Made by a program: the position numbers and the translations under genes. A stretch of 64,000 nt of DNA, from positions 2,108,001 to 2,172,000 of the forward strand of contig NZ_CP094516.1 in the NCBI RefSeq assembly GCF_029909975.1, written 5' to 3'. The DNA comes from Bradyrhizobium sp. ISRA430 (GTDB lineage Bacteria; Pseudomonadota; Alphaproteobacteria; Rhizobiales; Xanthobacteraceae). The notes under the pieces are model-generated. The model did no database searches, was not told the origin of the DNA, and saw only the letters and a program-made list of their open reading frames with translations. How positions within the stretch are numbered: position 1 is the first letter of the stretch; the number at the start of each line of letters is the position of its first letter. Shown piece after piece: positions 34,932 through 44,047 of the stretch.

Positions 34932-36233
34932 TTACTTCTGCGCAATCAGCGCGTCGAGTGCCTTGTCCGCGTCCGCGCAGGCCTGGTCGACGGTCTTCTG
35001 CTTCAGGATCAAGTCCTGCACGGCCTGACCGATGAATTCGCGCGACTCCGGGTTGGCGACGATGGGATAGCCGACCTCGGACGAGCCCTTGGTTGCGAGC
35101 ACGTCGAGTGCCGCCTGCCACTCTTTCCGCACCGGCTCCTCGTCGATCCACTTGCGATACTCGGGATCGTTGGCGACCGACGGCCGCGGCGGTGCGATCC
35201 CCTGCAGCGCCATCTTCTTCTGCACCTCGGGGCTGGTCGCCCACTGCACGAAGTACCACGCCGCATCCGGCTGCTTGCTGTGCGAGGACACCGCCATGCC
35301 CCAACCGATCGTGGTCGGCACCTGGCCGGCCTCGCCCGCCGGGAACGGCAGCAGGCCGGTATCCTTGAGGCGCGCGCCGCCGTCCATCACGGTGCGCAAT
35401 TCGTTGGACGATTCAAACGCCATCGCGGCGCGGCCGCTGCGATAGAGCGCGGAAATCTGCTGGAAGCTGTAGTTGACAACACCGGGCGGTCCGAAATCGC
35501 GCAGCAGGCGACTATAGGTATCGAGCGCCTCCTTGCCCTTGGCCGAGCAGAGGTTCGACTTGGCATTTGCGATGTAGCTGCCGCCGATATTGTGCAGCAT
35601 GTTGCTGAAGGTGTAGGCAACCGCCGGCTTCAGGCCGCGCGACACGAACGGCGTGAGCGCGCTGTCGCATGTCTTGATCTTCTCCGCGGCTGCCTCGACA
35701 TCCTTGATGGTCTTCGGCCGCTCGATGCCGCACTTCTTGAAGATGTCGGTACGGTAGTAGAAGATCGGCCCTTCGATGTTCATCGGCATGCTGGTCAGCT
35801 TGCCGCCGAAGGTCGCGGCCTTCAGCAGGGCCTTGCTCAAGCCGGCCGGGTCGTACTCCTTGGCAACTTCGTTCTTGGCCATCGCCGTGAGATCGGCATA
35901 CCAGCCGGCAGCGGCAAACTGCTCGCCCTCGCGCGAGGGCAGCGTCATGAACGCGTCGACCTCGTCGCTATGCGCGTTCATCACCGTGACCAGGCGCTGG
36001 CGCATCTGCTGTTCCTGATAGCCGTCGACCTTCAGGGTCATACCGGTCAGCTTTTCGAAATCGGCCTTGTAGGTCAGGAGCGCCTGCGACACCGGATTGT
36101 TGTTGGCGAGAAAGGTGACGGTCTTGCCCTGAAACTTCTTCCAGTCGAAATCGGCCCCGTGCGCCTGCGCGCTAAGTGCGGCAACCGCAAGAACCGGCAA
36201 CGCGAGGCGCGTCGCGAACATCCTGGCCTTCAT
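34932..36233 (-). CDS. Sugar/polyol ABC transporter substrate-binding protein (family 1)
   Basis: Periplasmic binding protein of 433 aa, first gene of the operon. The signal peptide MKARMFATRLALPVLAVAALSAQAHGAD has a basic start and an Ala-rich end. The mature protein has family 1 features: VTFLANNNPVSQALLTYKADFEKLTG, a sugar-contacting region around FMTLPSREGEQFAAAGWYADLT and NIEGPIFYYRTDIFKKCG, and the C-terminal DAAWYFVQWATSPEVQKKMA. Four Cys (KKCG, KTCD, NLCS, QACA) could form disulfides. A strong ribosome site (GGGAGGAGA) precedes the ATG. Its promoter region is shared with the divergent LacI gene. The ligand cannot be named from sequence. Confidence 0.9.
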   Translation of the reverse strand: MKARMFATRLALPVLAVAALSAQAHGADFDWKKFQGKTVTFLANNNPVSQALLTYKADFEKLTGMTLKVDGYQEQQMRQRLVTVMNAHSDEVDAFMTLPSREGEQFAAAGWYADLTAMAKNEVAKEYDPAGLSKALLKAATFGGKLTSMPMNIEGPIFYYRTDIFKKCGIERPKTIKDVEAAAEKIKTCDSALTPFVSRGLKPAVAYTFSNMLHNIGGSYIANAKSNLCSAKGKEALDTYSRLLRDFGPPGVVNYSFQQISALYRSGRAAMAFESSNELRTVMDGGARLKDTGLLPFPAGEAGQVPTTIGWGMAVSSHSKQPDAAWYFVQWATSPEVQKKMALQGIAPPRPSVANDPEYRKWIDEEPVRKEWQAALDVLATKGSSEVGYPIVANPESREFIGQAVQDLILKQKTVDQACADADKALDALIAQK

Positions 36234-36264
36234 CGAACTCTCCTCCCGGCTGGCCGCCTTAAGC

Positions 36265-36305
36265 TGACGGCACCTTTAATTGACGGCAGCTTTTTGCTGA
36301 CGGCA
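36265..36305. repeat. Three short direct repeats in the operon promoter region
   Basis: TGACGGCA followed by C/G-CTTT recurs at 36265, 36281 and 36298, 16 and 17 bp apart, 30-70 nt upstream of the binding-protein start. The near-helical-turn multiples could be iterated sites for a regulator, or simply a small duplication. Confidence 0.6.
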
Positions 36306-36423
36306 CTTTCTGAAAACGGTTACATCCTAAGCATCGGATCCGCCCTGTCAAGCGATGGACAAGCGACACGATATGCGGCAGATTCGCGACAAAATCGCTT
36401 GCCAGGCGGGTTCGCCAACCGGT

Positions 36424-36437
36424 ATGTAACGTTACAT
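36424..36437. promoter_or_regulatory. LacI-type operator palindrome
   Basis: ATGTAACGTTACAT, a perfect 14-bp palindrome with the central CG typical of LacI/GalR operators, ends 2 nt before the ATG of the LacI-family gene. A related half-site (GGTTACAT, near 36318-36325) lies about 85 nt upstream of the binding-protein gene. Control of both divergent transcripts is therefore likely. Confidence 0.75.
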
Positions 36438-36439
36438 TC

Positions 36440-37480
36440 ATGACCGTGCCGATTGCCAGATCCGAGAAGCAGGGCATCCGCGCCGTTGCGGCCCGCGCCG
36501 GCGTGTCCACGGCGTCGGTCTCGCGCGCACTCAACAATCCCGACGCGGTGAGCCCGTCCTTGCGCGCGCGCATCGCGCAGGCAATCGAAGCCGTCGGGTA
36601 CATCCCGCATGCGCCGGCTCGCATCCTGTCGTCGCGACGGTCGCGTACGCTCGGCGCGATCGTGCCCACGATCGACAACACCATGTTCGCGCGCGGCATC
36701 GCCTCACTGCAAAGATATCTATCCTCGGTGGGATACATGTTGTTCCTCACCACGAGCGGATACGATCTGGACATCGAGCTGCAGCAGGCGCGCAATCTGA
36801 TCGGCCGCGGCGTGGACGGCCTGGTGCTTCGCGGCGACTGCCATCACGACGGGCTGCGCAAGCTGCTCGCGGACAATGCGGTGCCCTTCATCAACGTCGG
36901 CATCTATCAGCCCGACCGGCCCTACCCTTGCGTTGGAACGAACAACGAAGCCGCGGCCCATCGCGCGGCCGCACATGTCATCGAGCTCGGTCACCGACGG
37001 ATCGGAATCGTCTCTGCTCTCCAGCGCAACAACGACCGTGCCAGCGCGCGTGTCGCCGGTTTTCGCCGCGCGCTTGCGGAGAACGGACTTGAACTCCCTC
37101 CGGAATGGCATGTCGAGGTGCCCTATACCTTGGACGACGCGCGCGAGGCGGCCCGCCATCTCCTGAACCTCCGCGATCGCCCGACGGCCGTGGTCTGCGG
37201 CAACGACGTCATCGCCTATGGCGTGCTGCTCGAGGCGGAGCGTAGCGGCTTTTCGGTGCCGCGTGATCTGTCGGTCGTCGGCTTCGACGATCTCGACTGG
37301 AGCCGCCATTTGCGACCGAGCCTCACCACGATTCATGTCCCAACCGACGAGACCTGGCAGCGCGCCGGAGAATACCTGGTGCGAAGCCTCGCGGGCGAGC
37401 AGACCATTATGCATCGCGAGATCGACTTTTCGCTGGTGGTCCGGGAATCGACGGCTTCGCCTCCCACAATCCTGAAGTGA
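36440..37480 (+). CDS. LacI-family transcriptional regulator
   Basis: Repressor of 346 aa. The N-terminal helix-turn-helix and hinge helix are clear: [52 protein letters not shown] periplasmic-binding-protein-like sensor domain follows ([79 protein letters not shown]). Length is normal. It diverges from the seven-gene polyol/ketose operon and precedes a dehydrogenase gene by 10 nt, so it probably represses both until the substrate or an intermediate binds. Confidence 0.93.
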   Translation: MTVPIARSEKQGIRAVAARAGVSTASVSRALNNPDAVSPSLRARIAQAIEAVGYIPHAPARILSSRRSRTLGAIVPTIDNTMFARGIASLQRYLSSVGYMLFLTTSGYDLDIELQQARNLIGRGVDGLVLRGDCHHDGLRKLLADNAVPFINVGIYQPDRPYPCVGTNNEAAAHRAAAHVIELGHRRIGIVSALQRNNDRASARVAGFRRALAENGLELPPEWHVEVPYTLDDAREAARHLLNLRDRPTAVVCGNDVIAYGVLLEAERSGFSVPRDLSVVGFDDLDWSRHLRPSLTTIHVPTDETWQRAGEYLVRSLAGEQTIMHREIDFSLVVRESTASPPTILK

Positions 37481-37490
37481 GATCCACGCG

Positions 37491-38225
37491 ATGAGTTCCA
37501 GCTTTTCCCTCGCCCCCGGCTTTCATGTCATCGTGATCGGCGGCGCCGGCGATATCGGTGCTGCGATCAGCAACCAGTTCTGCGATCTCGGGGCGACGGT
37601 GACCGCCACGGGCGTCAACGACGCCGATCTCGCGCGCTCCACGCTCAAGCCGCGCGCTGGACTTACCCTCGCGACTCTCGATGTCACGAGCGATGAAGCC
37701 GTCGCGTCATTCGCCCGGCAACATCAGCGCGTCGACGCGCTGATCAATTGCGCCGGCATTCTGGCGCGCGACAAGGAATACGAGATCGAGACCTTCATGA
37801 GGGTGCTCGATGTCAATCTCACGGGTACGTTCCGGACCTGCATGGCATTCCGCCCACTGCTGGCGGACAGCAAAGGGGCAATCGTCAATATCGCCTCGAT
37901 GAATGCGACCCTGGCCCTGCCCCGGATTCCCGCGTACTGCGCCAGCAAGGGCGGCGTCGTGATGCTGACCAAGGCGCTGGCCCTTGCCTGGGCCGAGGAT
38001 GGCATCCGCGTCAACGCAGTTGCACCCGGCTACATCGAGACCGCGATCAATGCCGCGGGCCGCACCGATCGCGCGCACTATCAACGTATCGCCGACCGCA
38101 CCGCGTTCAAACGTTGGGGACAACCGGAAGACATTGCCGGTGCGGTCGCCTTCCTCTGCATGCCGGCCTCACAATACGCGACCGGAACGGTGGTCGCGGT
38201 GGATGGCGGGTTTCTCGCGGGGTAG
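37491..38225 (+). CDS. Short-chain dehydrogenase/reductase
   Basis: Oxidoreductase of 244 aa in the classical SDR family. NAD(P)-binding motif [10 protein letters not shown] (about 18-27), NCAG near 84, catalytic Ser in NIASMNA, and YCASKGG (Tyr-x-x-x-Lys) near 152. The PGYIETA loop and C-terminal [11 protein letters not shown] are typical. It lies 10 nt after the LacI gene. Together with the operon's zinc dehydrogenase it could interconvert a polyol and its ketose, or oxidise a second position. A downstream remnant of another gene follows directly. Confidence 0.9.
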   Translation: MSSSFSLAPGFHVIVIGGAGDIGAAISNQFCDLGATVTATGVNDADLARSTLKPRAGLTLATLDVTSDEAVASFARQHQRVDALINCAGILARDKEYEIETFMRVLDVNLTGTFRTCMAFRPLLADSKGAIVNIASMNATLALPRIPAYCASKGGVVMLTKALALAWAEDGIRVNAVAPGYIETAINAAGRTDRAHYQRIADRTAFKRWGQPEDIAGAVAFLCMPASQYATGTVVAVDGGFLAG

Positions 38226-38253
38226 CAGCCGCCCCGCAGCTTCTTTGCAATGG

Positions 38254-38520
38254 CTCGCATCGAACACCGAAGGGCGGGCACGGACATTCGATTACCGTGC
38301 AGGTGATGTCGGCTACGTCCCGATGTCGATGAGCCATTTCATCGAGAACACTGGCAACGAGCCATTGCGCTTCCTCGAGCTGTTCAAGGCGCCGCGCTTC
38401 GTCGATGTCTCGCTCGCGCAATGGATGGCGCTGACTCCACCCGAGCTCGTCGCGGCGCATCTGAACATCGAGCGCGCCGTGCTTGAGCAATTGCGCAAGG
38501 CGAAGCAGCCGGTCGTGTAG
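38254..38520 (+). pseudogene. C-terminal remnant of a bicupin oxalate decarboxylase
   Basis: About 88 codons in the frame offset from the SDR gene match the end of oxalate-decarboxylase-type bicupins: [45 protein letters not shown], then [16 protein letters not shown] whole enzyme has about 380-410 residues, so the N-terminal cupin and most of the second are missing, and no start codon with a ribosome site is present. It begins immediately after the SDR stop, suggesting a deletion that fused the two regions. Confidence 0.78.
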
Positions 38521-38604
38521 ACCTTTGTCCGCGCTGGACGCGCACGCCTCGGCAGAGCAGCGAGGAACGATGTGACCGGACCGGGATCACCGGACACGAA
38601 CACT

Positions 38605-39639
38605 CTACTTCGCAGACGTCACATTGGATGTACGACCTCCCCGTTCCGAAGCGGATTCAGCCGTGCTCTCGCGATCGGTCACCGCGGGGCTTGCGAACAC
38701 GTCGCGGCCGGGGGGCTCCTGTGTCTTTCGCCACTGCGCCGGCGTGACACCCATATGGCTCTTGAAAGCGCGCTGGAATGCCGCCTCGGATTGATATCCG
38801 ACCGCTTCGCCAACCGCTCCGGTCGAGATCGACGATGTCCTCAATTGGTTCGCGGCGAGGATCATACGGATGTCGGTCAGGAGACCACTCGGCGAGCGTC
38901 CGAGCTTCTCCTGAAATAGACGGGCGAGTGTCGCGCGCGACATGTTGCAGAGGCGCGCCAGCGCGGGCAGCGTCCACGCGCGTGCCGGCTCGTTGAACAA
39001 GGCGGCGACAGCCGGCGCCAGGCGGGGGTGGCCTGCAAGCGCAAGGAGCCCCCGTGGCGCGCCTCCGGTCTCGCTGGCGAGCCGCAGCACAAGCGCGAAC
39101 ATCGCCGTCGATAGCGCGTTCAGCATCGCAAGCCCGCCCAATTGGTCTTTCGCCGTCTCGCCGCGCATCAGGGCAACGAGGCCTGCGACCTGCCCCGCGC
39201 TGCCCCGCTGTCCGGCGTGAGCGCCGGCATTCACGATGAGGATCGGCGGCAGATAACTGCGCAGCAACCGATCGTGCGGCGGAGCGATCGCGAAATGTCC
39301 GCATAAGAGATCGAGGCGCTCGTCCGAGCCGGGATTTTCGCTGATCGTGAAGTTGAGAGCCGCGCGATTGCGGGCCTTGAGCGGCGCGGCCCCGCTGCCG
39401 TCATGCATGACGTGTCGTGGATTGCCGGGAAGCAGGAGGATGTCGCCGGTCTTCAGCAGCAGCGGCCGCCCTCCCGCTGGATTTTCCAGCATCGCAGAGC
39501 CGGCAAGCACTGCATGGTACGGGATTTCGTTCACCTCCCCAGGCCCCTGCTCGATTCGCCAGGGCGCGCCGTAGGCGCAGCGCAGGTCCAGACGACCGCG
39601 CACCGGCATCATTTCGAACAGCCGGCTAAGCCAATCCAT
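38605..39639 (-). CDS. AraC-family regulator resembling RclR (reactive-chlorine sensor)
   Basis: Regulator of 344 aa. The N-terminal cupin_6-type domain begins MDWLSRLFEMMPVRGRLDLRC, close to the start of E. coli RclR, with Cys at the same position (21). A second Cys at 113 in LLCGHF aligns with RclR Cys89, the partner in its redox switch, although a longer segment separates the two here. The C-terminal 100 residues carry two helix-turn-helix motifs (TLPALARLCNMSRATLARLFQEK, GAVGEAVGYQSEAAFQRAFKSHMGVTPAQWR). A Ser/Thr-rich tail of about 35 residues follows. It is divergent from the AhpD-like and DUF417 genes, its probable targets. Alignment to RclR is from memory of that sequence. Confidence 0.87.
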   Translation of the reverse strand: MDWLSRLFEMMPVRGRLDLRCAYGAPWRIEQGPGEVNEIPYHAVLAGSAMLENPAGGRPLLLKTGDILLLPGNPRHVMHDGSGAAPLKARNRAALNFTISENPGSDERLDLLCGHFAIAPPHDRLLRSYLPPILIVNAGAHAGQRGSAGQVAGLVALMRGETAKDQLGGLAMLNALSTAMFALVLRLASETGGAPRGLLALAGHPRLAPAVAALFNEPARAWTLPALARLCNMSRATLARLFQEKLGRSPSGLLTDIRMILAANQLRTSSISTGAVGEAVGYQSEAAFQRAFKSHMGVTPAQWRKTQEPPGRDVFASPAVTDRESTAESASERGGRTSNVTSAK

Positions 39640-39728
39640 CGCGCACCTCCTCCTCCTGCTGCTTGAGACGATTGAGCATGTATCAGAGCCATATCGGCAT
39701 TAAAAGTCTCGTATCGGGACCCTACTGT

Positions 39729-39764
39729 CACTCCGTGATCGTTCACCACCTCAACCACGGAGTG
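39729..39764. promoter_or_regulatory. Inverted repeat covering the ribosome site of the AhpD-like gene
   Basis: CACTCCGTG (39729-39737) and CACGGAGTG (39756-39764) form a 9-bp perfect inverted repeat with an 18-base spacer. The right arm includes the GGAG ribosome site of the AhpD-like gene starting at 39770. It may be an operator for the divergent AraC regulator or an mRNA hairpin that hides the ribosome site. Confidence 0.6.
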
Positions 39765-39769
39765 CCACC

Positions 39770-40306
39770 ATGTCTCGTCTTTCTGTCCCGAACCTCGAAG
39801 CCGATGCCGGTCCGTCCGGTCAGGTCTATGCCCAGATCAAGAAGACCGTCGGCAGCGTGCCGAACACGTTTGCAGCCATCGCCGCCCATGGCCCCGCTGC
39901 ACTCAAGGCAATCCTCGCCGCCGATACGGTGCTCGCCTCCGGCAGCCTGACCAGGCCCGACAAGGAGCTTATCAAGCTCGTCATCAGCGAAGCCGCCGGC
40001 TGTGACTATTGTGTCGCCGCCCACAGCTACCTCGCCAAGCTCGCCGGCGTGAAGCCGGATGTGCTCAAGCAGATCCGCGAAGGCGAACTCACCGGCGATG
40101 CCAAGCGCGATGCGCTGGTCGGCTTCGTCCGCAAGCTCGCGCGCACCAGCGGCACCGTCAGCGACGAGGACTTCGCCGTGATTAAGGCCGCCGGCTATAG
40201 CGACGCGCAGCTCGTCGAGATCAGCCTCGCCTTTGCGACCACGGTGTTCACCAACGTCTTCAACCGCATCAACGACACCGAGATCGACTTCCCGGCCGTC
40301 GCGTAA
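39770..40306 (+). CDS. Carboxymuconolactone decarboxylase-family protein (AhpD-like)
   Basis: Protein of 178 aa with the AhpD/CMD core EAAGCDYCVAAHSYLAKLAGV, whose Cys-x-x-Cys and downstream His are the redox-active residues of alkylhydroperoxidase AhpD. The rest is all-helical (VYAQIKKTVGSVPNTFAAIAAH, ALKAILAADTVLASGSL). A role in peroxide or organic hypochlorous-product detoxification is likely. It is divergent from the RclR-like regulator and 41 nt upstream of the DUF417 gene, so the pair should be co-transcribed. Confidence 0.88.
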   Translation: MSRLSVPNLEADAGPSGQVYAQIKKTVGSVPNTFAAIAAHGPAALKAILAADTVLASGSLTRPDKELIKLVISEAAGCDYCVAAHSYLAKLAGVKPDVLKQIREGELTGDAKRDALVGFVRKLARTSGTVSDEDFAVIKAAGYSDAQLVEISLAFATTVFTNVFNRINDTEIDFPAVA

Positions 40307-40347
40307 CGCGACTGCGCCTCGTCGATCATCCCAAAGGGATCACGACC

Positions 40348-40854
40348 ATGACCACGCTTTTCAACACCGCAACAAACCCTCTCGTCCGCATGCTGCACAG
40401 GTCCGGCCTGCTCGCTGAGGACCTCGACTACCAGGTCGTCCGCGCCGCGATGGTGATCATGTTCTTCTTCTTCGGTTACCAGAAGTGGTTTCCTTACGAA
40501 TTCGAACGACTGGTCCCGTTCATCAGCAACGGTCCGCTGATCTGGTGGCTCTATCCCGTGTTCGGCCATGCAGGCGCCAGCTATTTCCTCGGCGTCTCGG
40601 AATGGACATTCGGCTCGCTGCTGCTCGCGGGCTTCTGGAGCAAGCGGCTCGGCGTACTCGGCGCCCTGGGCTCGACCGGCACCTTCATCGCGACGGTTAC
40701 CATCATTCCGTTCATGCCGGAGGGCTGGGACGTCGCCGCGGGAGGCTTCCCTGCCATGACAGGAAACGTGCCCTTCCTGATGAAGGACGTCGTTCTGCTC
40801 GCAGTCTCCCTCTATCTGCTGAGACAGGACGTGGTTCGCCTGACGCGGCAATAG
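40348..40854 (+). CDS. DUF417 (YkgB/RclC-like) inner-membrane protein
   Basis: Membrane protein of 168 aa with about four hydrophobic helices (VVRAAMVIMFFFFGYQKWF, SYFLGVSEWTFGSLLLAGFW, GVLGALGSTGTFIATVTII, DVVLLAVSLYLL). The signature YQKWFPYEFERLVPFISNGPLIWW matches the family pattern (E. coli RclC has KFVPYE...PFVANSPL), and GGFPAMTGNVPFLMKD matches its C-terminal GFPYLSGAGRLVLKD. In E. coli the homologue belongs to the reactive-chlorine resistance operon. It follows the AhpD-like gene. Confidence 0.88.
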   Translation: MTTLFNTATNPLVRMLHRSGLLAEDLDYQVVRAAMVIMFFFFGYQKWFPYEFERLVPFISNGPLIWWLYPVFGHAGASYFLGVSEWTFGSLLLAGFWSKRLGVLGALGSTGTFIATVTIIPFMPEGWDVAAGGFPAMTGNVPFLMKDVVLLAVSLYLLRQDVVRLTRQ

Positions 40855-40883
40855 GGTGGCACCTGCTGAGGGCGATACGTCGC

Positions 40884-40905
40884 CGGCGAGCTTTCCCGCT
40901 CGCCG
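40884..40905. terminator. Stem-loop between convergent genes
   Basis: CGGCGAGC (40884-40891) pairs with GCTCGCCG (40898-40905) around a six-base loop. It lacks a T-tract, so intrinsic termination would be weak. It sits between the DUF417 gene and the convergent decarboxylase gene. Confidence 0.4.
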
Positions 40906-40925
40906 ACGATTGCGCGTCTGACGCT

Positions 40926-42531
40926 CTAGCGAGAGTGGCTGAACAGGTCCGTCGTGGCGTCATCGACTGCGATATCGACCAGCGCGGGACCGCTTGACGC
41001 CAACGCTTCGGTCAGAATGCGATCGAGGTCGCCGACATCAGTCACGCGCCGGCCTGGGCAACCGAGCCCCTTGGCGAGCGACACGAAGTCGAGCCCGGGC
41101 AAGTCGATCCCAGGCGGGCGATGTGCCTGCATGAGCTGGCTGAAGGCGCGCATCGCGCCATAGCCGGAATTGTTCATGATCACGAAGGTGATCGGCAACT
41201 TACGTTGCGCCGCGGTCCAGATTGCCTGCACGCAATACATCGCCGATCCGTCGCCGATCAGGCCCACGATGCGATGGTCCGGCCGCGCCAGCGCCACGCC
41301 GATGGACGCCGGCAGGCTGTAACCAAGCCCACCGCTCGCCATGGTGTAGAAGCTGTCCGCTCCCGGTCTCGGCAGAAACTGTTGAATGGCAGGACGATGC
41401 GACGGCGCCTCCTCCACCACGATCGCATCGCGCGGCATCAACTCCGATAGCCGGCTCAGCGCATAGGCGGGTGGAATCGGATTCGTCGCTGTGGGAATCA
41501 CGGGCCGTGGGCGCGCGGCGGGCGCATCGCGCTGCGCGATCTCAGGCAGCGCCGACAGTAGCGCAGTGAGCGCCTTGGGGAGCGTGCTGATGATGGCGTC
41601 GCCGACAGCGGCGGATGCGGCCTCGGTCGGATCGTCGGTGATCTGCCATACCGGCGTTCCGTCGTCGAGCAGTTCGCATTGCCCCTCGACATGGAAGGTG
41701 AACACGGGCGCCCCGACCACGACGATCAGATCGGCCCCACGCAAGGCAAGGGCGAGCCCTCCTGGCACAGCCGGAAGGAAGCCCGCGAATTGCGGATGCA
41801 GTTCCGGAAAGCTCGACCGGCTCGACATCGGGCTTGCCCAGACGGGCGCCCTCACCCGTTCGGCCACCGCGACCATCGCCTCGACGCAGCCGTTGCGATC
41901 GACCTCGGGCCCGACCACGAATGCAGGCCTCTTTGCCGCTGCGATCGCCGCACCGAGCCGAATGATCGCAGCCGGATCCGGCGCAAACTCCATCGCGATA
42001 TGGCGGACCGGCGGAAGCGACGCAGGACGCCCAATCATCCGACGGCACCGACACGAATGTCGGGCCGCGCGGATGCTGCATGGCGGTGAGGAAGGCTTGC
42101 GCGATGGCCGCGGGGACATCCTCAGGCCGCGCAGGCTCCGAACTCCATTTCACATAAGGCTTTGGAAACTGTTCGGCGTCCTCGGCGAAGAGGTAGGGCC
42201 GCATCCGCAGCAGGCTGCGCGCCTGCTGCCCCGCCGTGACGACCATCGGCGTCTTGTTGCGGAACGCCGTGAAGAGATTGCCGAGCGCATGGCCGAGTCC
42301 CGCGGCCGAATGCAGGTTGACGAAGGCGGGGCGTCCGGTCGCCTGCGCATAACCATCCGCCATGCCGACGACGCAGCCTTCCTGCAGACCGAGCACGTAG
42401 TCGATGTCGTCCGGCCAATCGTGCAGGAAGGCAAGCTCGGTCGAGCCCGGATTGCCGAAGACACGATCGACGCCGAAGGACCGAAGCACACCGAGGGTCG
42501 CTTCCCGAACCGTCAAAACTTTCGAATTCAT
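40926..42531 (-). pseudogene. Benzoylformate decarboxylase-like thiamine-diphosphate enzyme, frameshifted
   Basis: A single frameshift near 42030 splits an otherwise complete gene of about 535 codons. The N-terminal part starts MNSKVLTVREATLGVLRSFG after GGAAGA and holds FGNPGSTELAF (catalytic Glu), GMADGYAQATGRPAFVNLHSAAG (His) and TFVSVPSDDW. The second frame resumes at about RPASLPPVRHIAMEF and carries the central domain and the thiamine-diphosphate motif GDGSAMYC...VIMNN. Close resemblance to Pseudomonas benzoylformate decarboxylase, including the SVP-DDW region, shows the two pieces belong together. Activity would convert benzoylformate-type acids to aldehydes for the neighbouring aldehyde dehydrogenase. 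Sequencing error is possible. Confidence 0.82.
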
Positions 42532-42571
42532 GGACTGTCTTCCTGGCATGCTTCGTCGTGTCGTGGTGCGA

Positions 42572-44020
42572 TCAGAAGGGATAATGCTGGGGCTGCGTCT
42601 CGATGGTGATCCAGCGCAGGTCGGTGAATTCAGCGATCCCGGCCTGGCCGCCGAAGCGGCCGTAGCCCGATCCCTTCATGCCGCCGAACGGCATTTGCGC
42701 CTCGTCATGCACCGTCGGTCCGTTGACATGGCAAATGCCGCTTTCGATGCGCTGCGCCACCGTGAGCGCACGCGCAACGTCCTTGCCGAACACGGCCGCC
42801 GAGAGGCCGTACTCGGTGTCATTGGCGAGCCGGACCGCATCATCCACGCCGCGCGCGCGGATCACCGAGACGACGGGGCCGAAACTCTCTTCGGTGTAGA
42901 TGCGCATGCCGGGCACGACGCGGTCGAGCACCGTTGCCGGGACGACCGTGCCGGCGCGCTCGCCGCCCGCGAGCTTGACGGCGCCCTTGCCGGTCGCATC
43001 GTCGATCAGCGCAACCACGTGCTTGGCCGGCGCCTCGTCGATCATCGAGCCGACGACGACCGGACCGGAGCGCGGGTCACCCGCCGGAAGCGCGCTGGCC
43101 TTCTTGGCAAGCTTCTCGACGAACTGATCGGCCACGAGTTCATCGACGATCACGCGCTCCGTCGACATGCAAACCTGGCCCTGGTTGATGAAGGCGCCGA
43201 ACACCACGGCCGCGACTGCGGCATCGAGATCGGCATCATCGAGCACAACGAGGGGCGCCTTGCCGCCGAGCTCGAGCAGCACGGGTTTGAGATGCCGGCC
43301 GGCGAGTTCGGCGATCACGCGGCCGACGCGGGTCGAGCCGGTGAAGTTGATCCGCCTGACGGCAGGATTGGCGATCAGACGTTCGACCACGGCGGGTGCA
43401 TCGGCTGGCGCATTGGTCACGACGTTCACAACACCAGGCGGGAAGCCGGCATCCCTGAACACCTCTCCGATCAGTCGGTGGGTTCCGGGACAGATTTCGG
43501 AGGCCTTGAGCACTACCGTGTTGCCGCAGGCGAGCGGCGTTGCCACCGCGCGAACGCCGAGAATAATCGGCGCATTCCACGGTGCTATGCCAAGGCATAC
43601 GCCGGCAGGCTGACGAACCGACATCGCAAGGCATCCCGGCTTGTCCGACGGGATCACTTCACCGGCAATCTGCGTGGTAAGCGATGCCGCCTCGCGCAGC
43701 ATGCCGGTCGCGAGCTTCACGTTGAAGGCCGACCACACTTCCGTGGTGCCGATCTCGGCCATCATGATCTGGATGAACGCGTCACGCTTGGCCTCGAGCG
43801 CATCGGCTGCCTTCAGCAGCAGAGCGCGCCTCGCATTCGGGCCGAGCGCCGACCATTGCGCCAGCGCGGCGGAAGCCGCCGCCACCGCGGCGTCGGCATC
43901 GGAAGCCGTCGCGCCGGCCGCCCGGCTTGCAAGCTCTTGCGACAGCGGATTGCGCCGTTCGAACACCTTGCCGGTGGAAGCGGCCTGATCCTGCCCGTTG
44001 ATCAGAAGACTGACGTCCAT
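42572..44020 (-). CDS. Aromatic aldehyde dehydrogenase (benzaldehyde/vanillin type)
   Basis: NAD(P)-dependent aldehyde dehydrogenase of 482 aa. It has the nucleotide-binding segment GVCLGIAPWNAPIILGVRAVATPLACGNTVVLKASE, INFTGSTRVGRVIAE, the catalytic Glu in LLELGGKAPLVVLDDADLD and the catalytic Cys in GQVCMSTERVIV. The C-terminus has ESFGPVVSVIRARG and MPFGGMKGSGYGRFGG. The sub-family pattern and the adjacent benzoylformate decarboxylase gene suggest oxidation of benzaldehyde-like products to acids. It is flanked by the MHS transporter on the same strand. Confidence 0.88.
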   Translation of the reverse strand: MDVSLLINGQDQAASTGKVFERRNPLSQELASRAAGATASDADAAVAAASAALAQWSALGPNARRALLLKAADALEAKRDAFIQIMMAEIGTTEVWSAFNVKLATGMLREAASLTTQIAGEVIPSDKPGCLAMSVRQPAGVCLGIAPWNAPIILGVRAVATPLACGNTVVLKASEICPGTHRLIGEVFRDAGFPPGVVNVVTNAPADAPAVVERLIANPAVRRINFTGSTRVGRVIAELAGRHLKPVLLELGGKAPLVVLDDADLDAAVAAVVFGAFINQGQVCMSTERVIVDELVADQFVEKLAKKASALPAGDPRSGPVVVGSMIDEAPAKHVVALIDDATGKGAVKLAGGERAGTVVPATVLDRVVPGMRIYTEESFGPVVSVIRARGVDDAVRLANDTEYGLSAAVFGKDVARALTVAQRIESGICHVNGPTVHDEAQMPFGGMKGSGYGRFGGQAGIAEFTDLRWITIETQPQHYPF

Positions 44021-44047
44021 GAGAACCTCCCTTTTGTTGGCGCGGGC

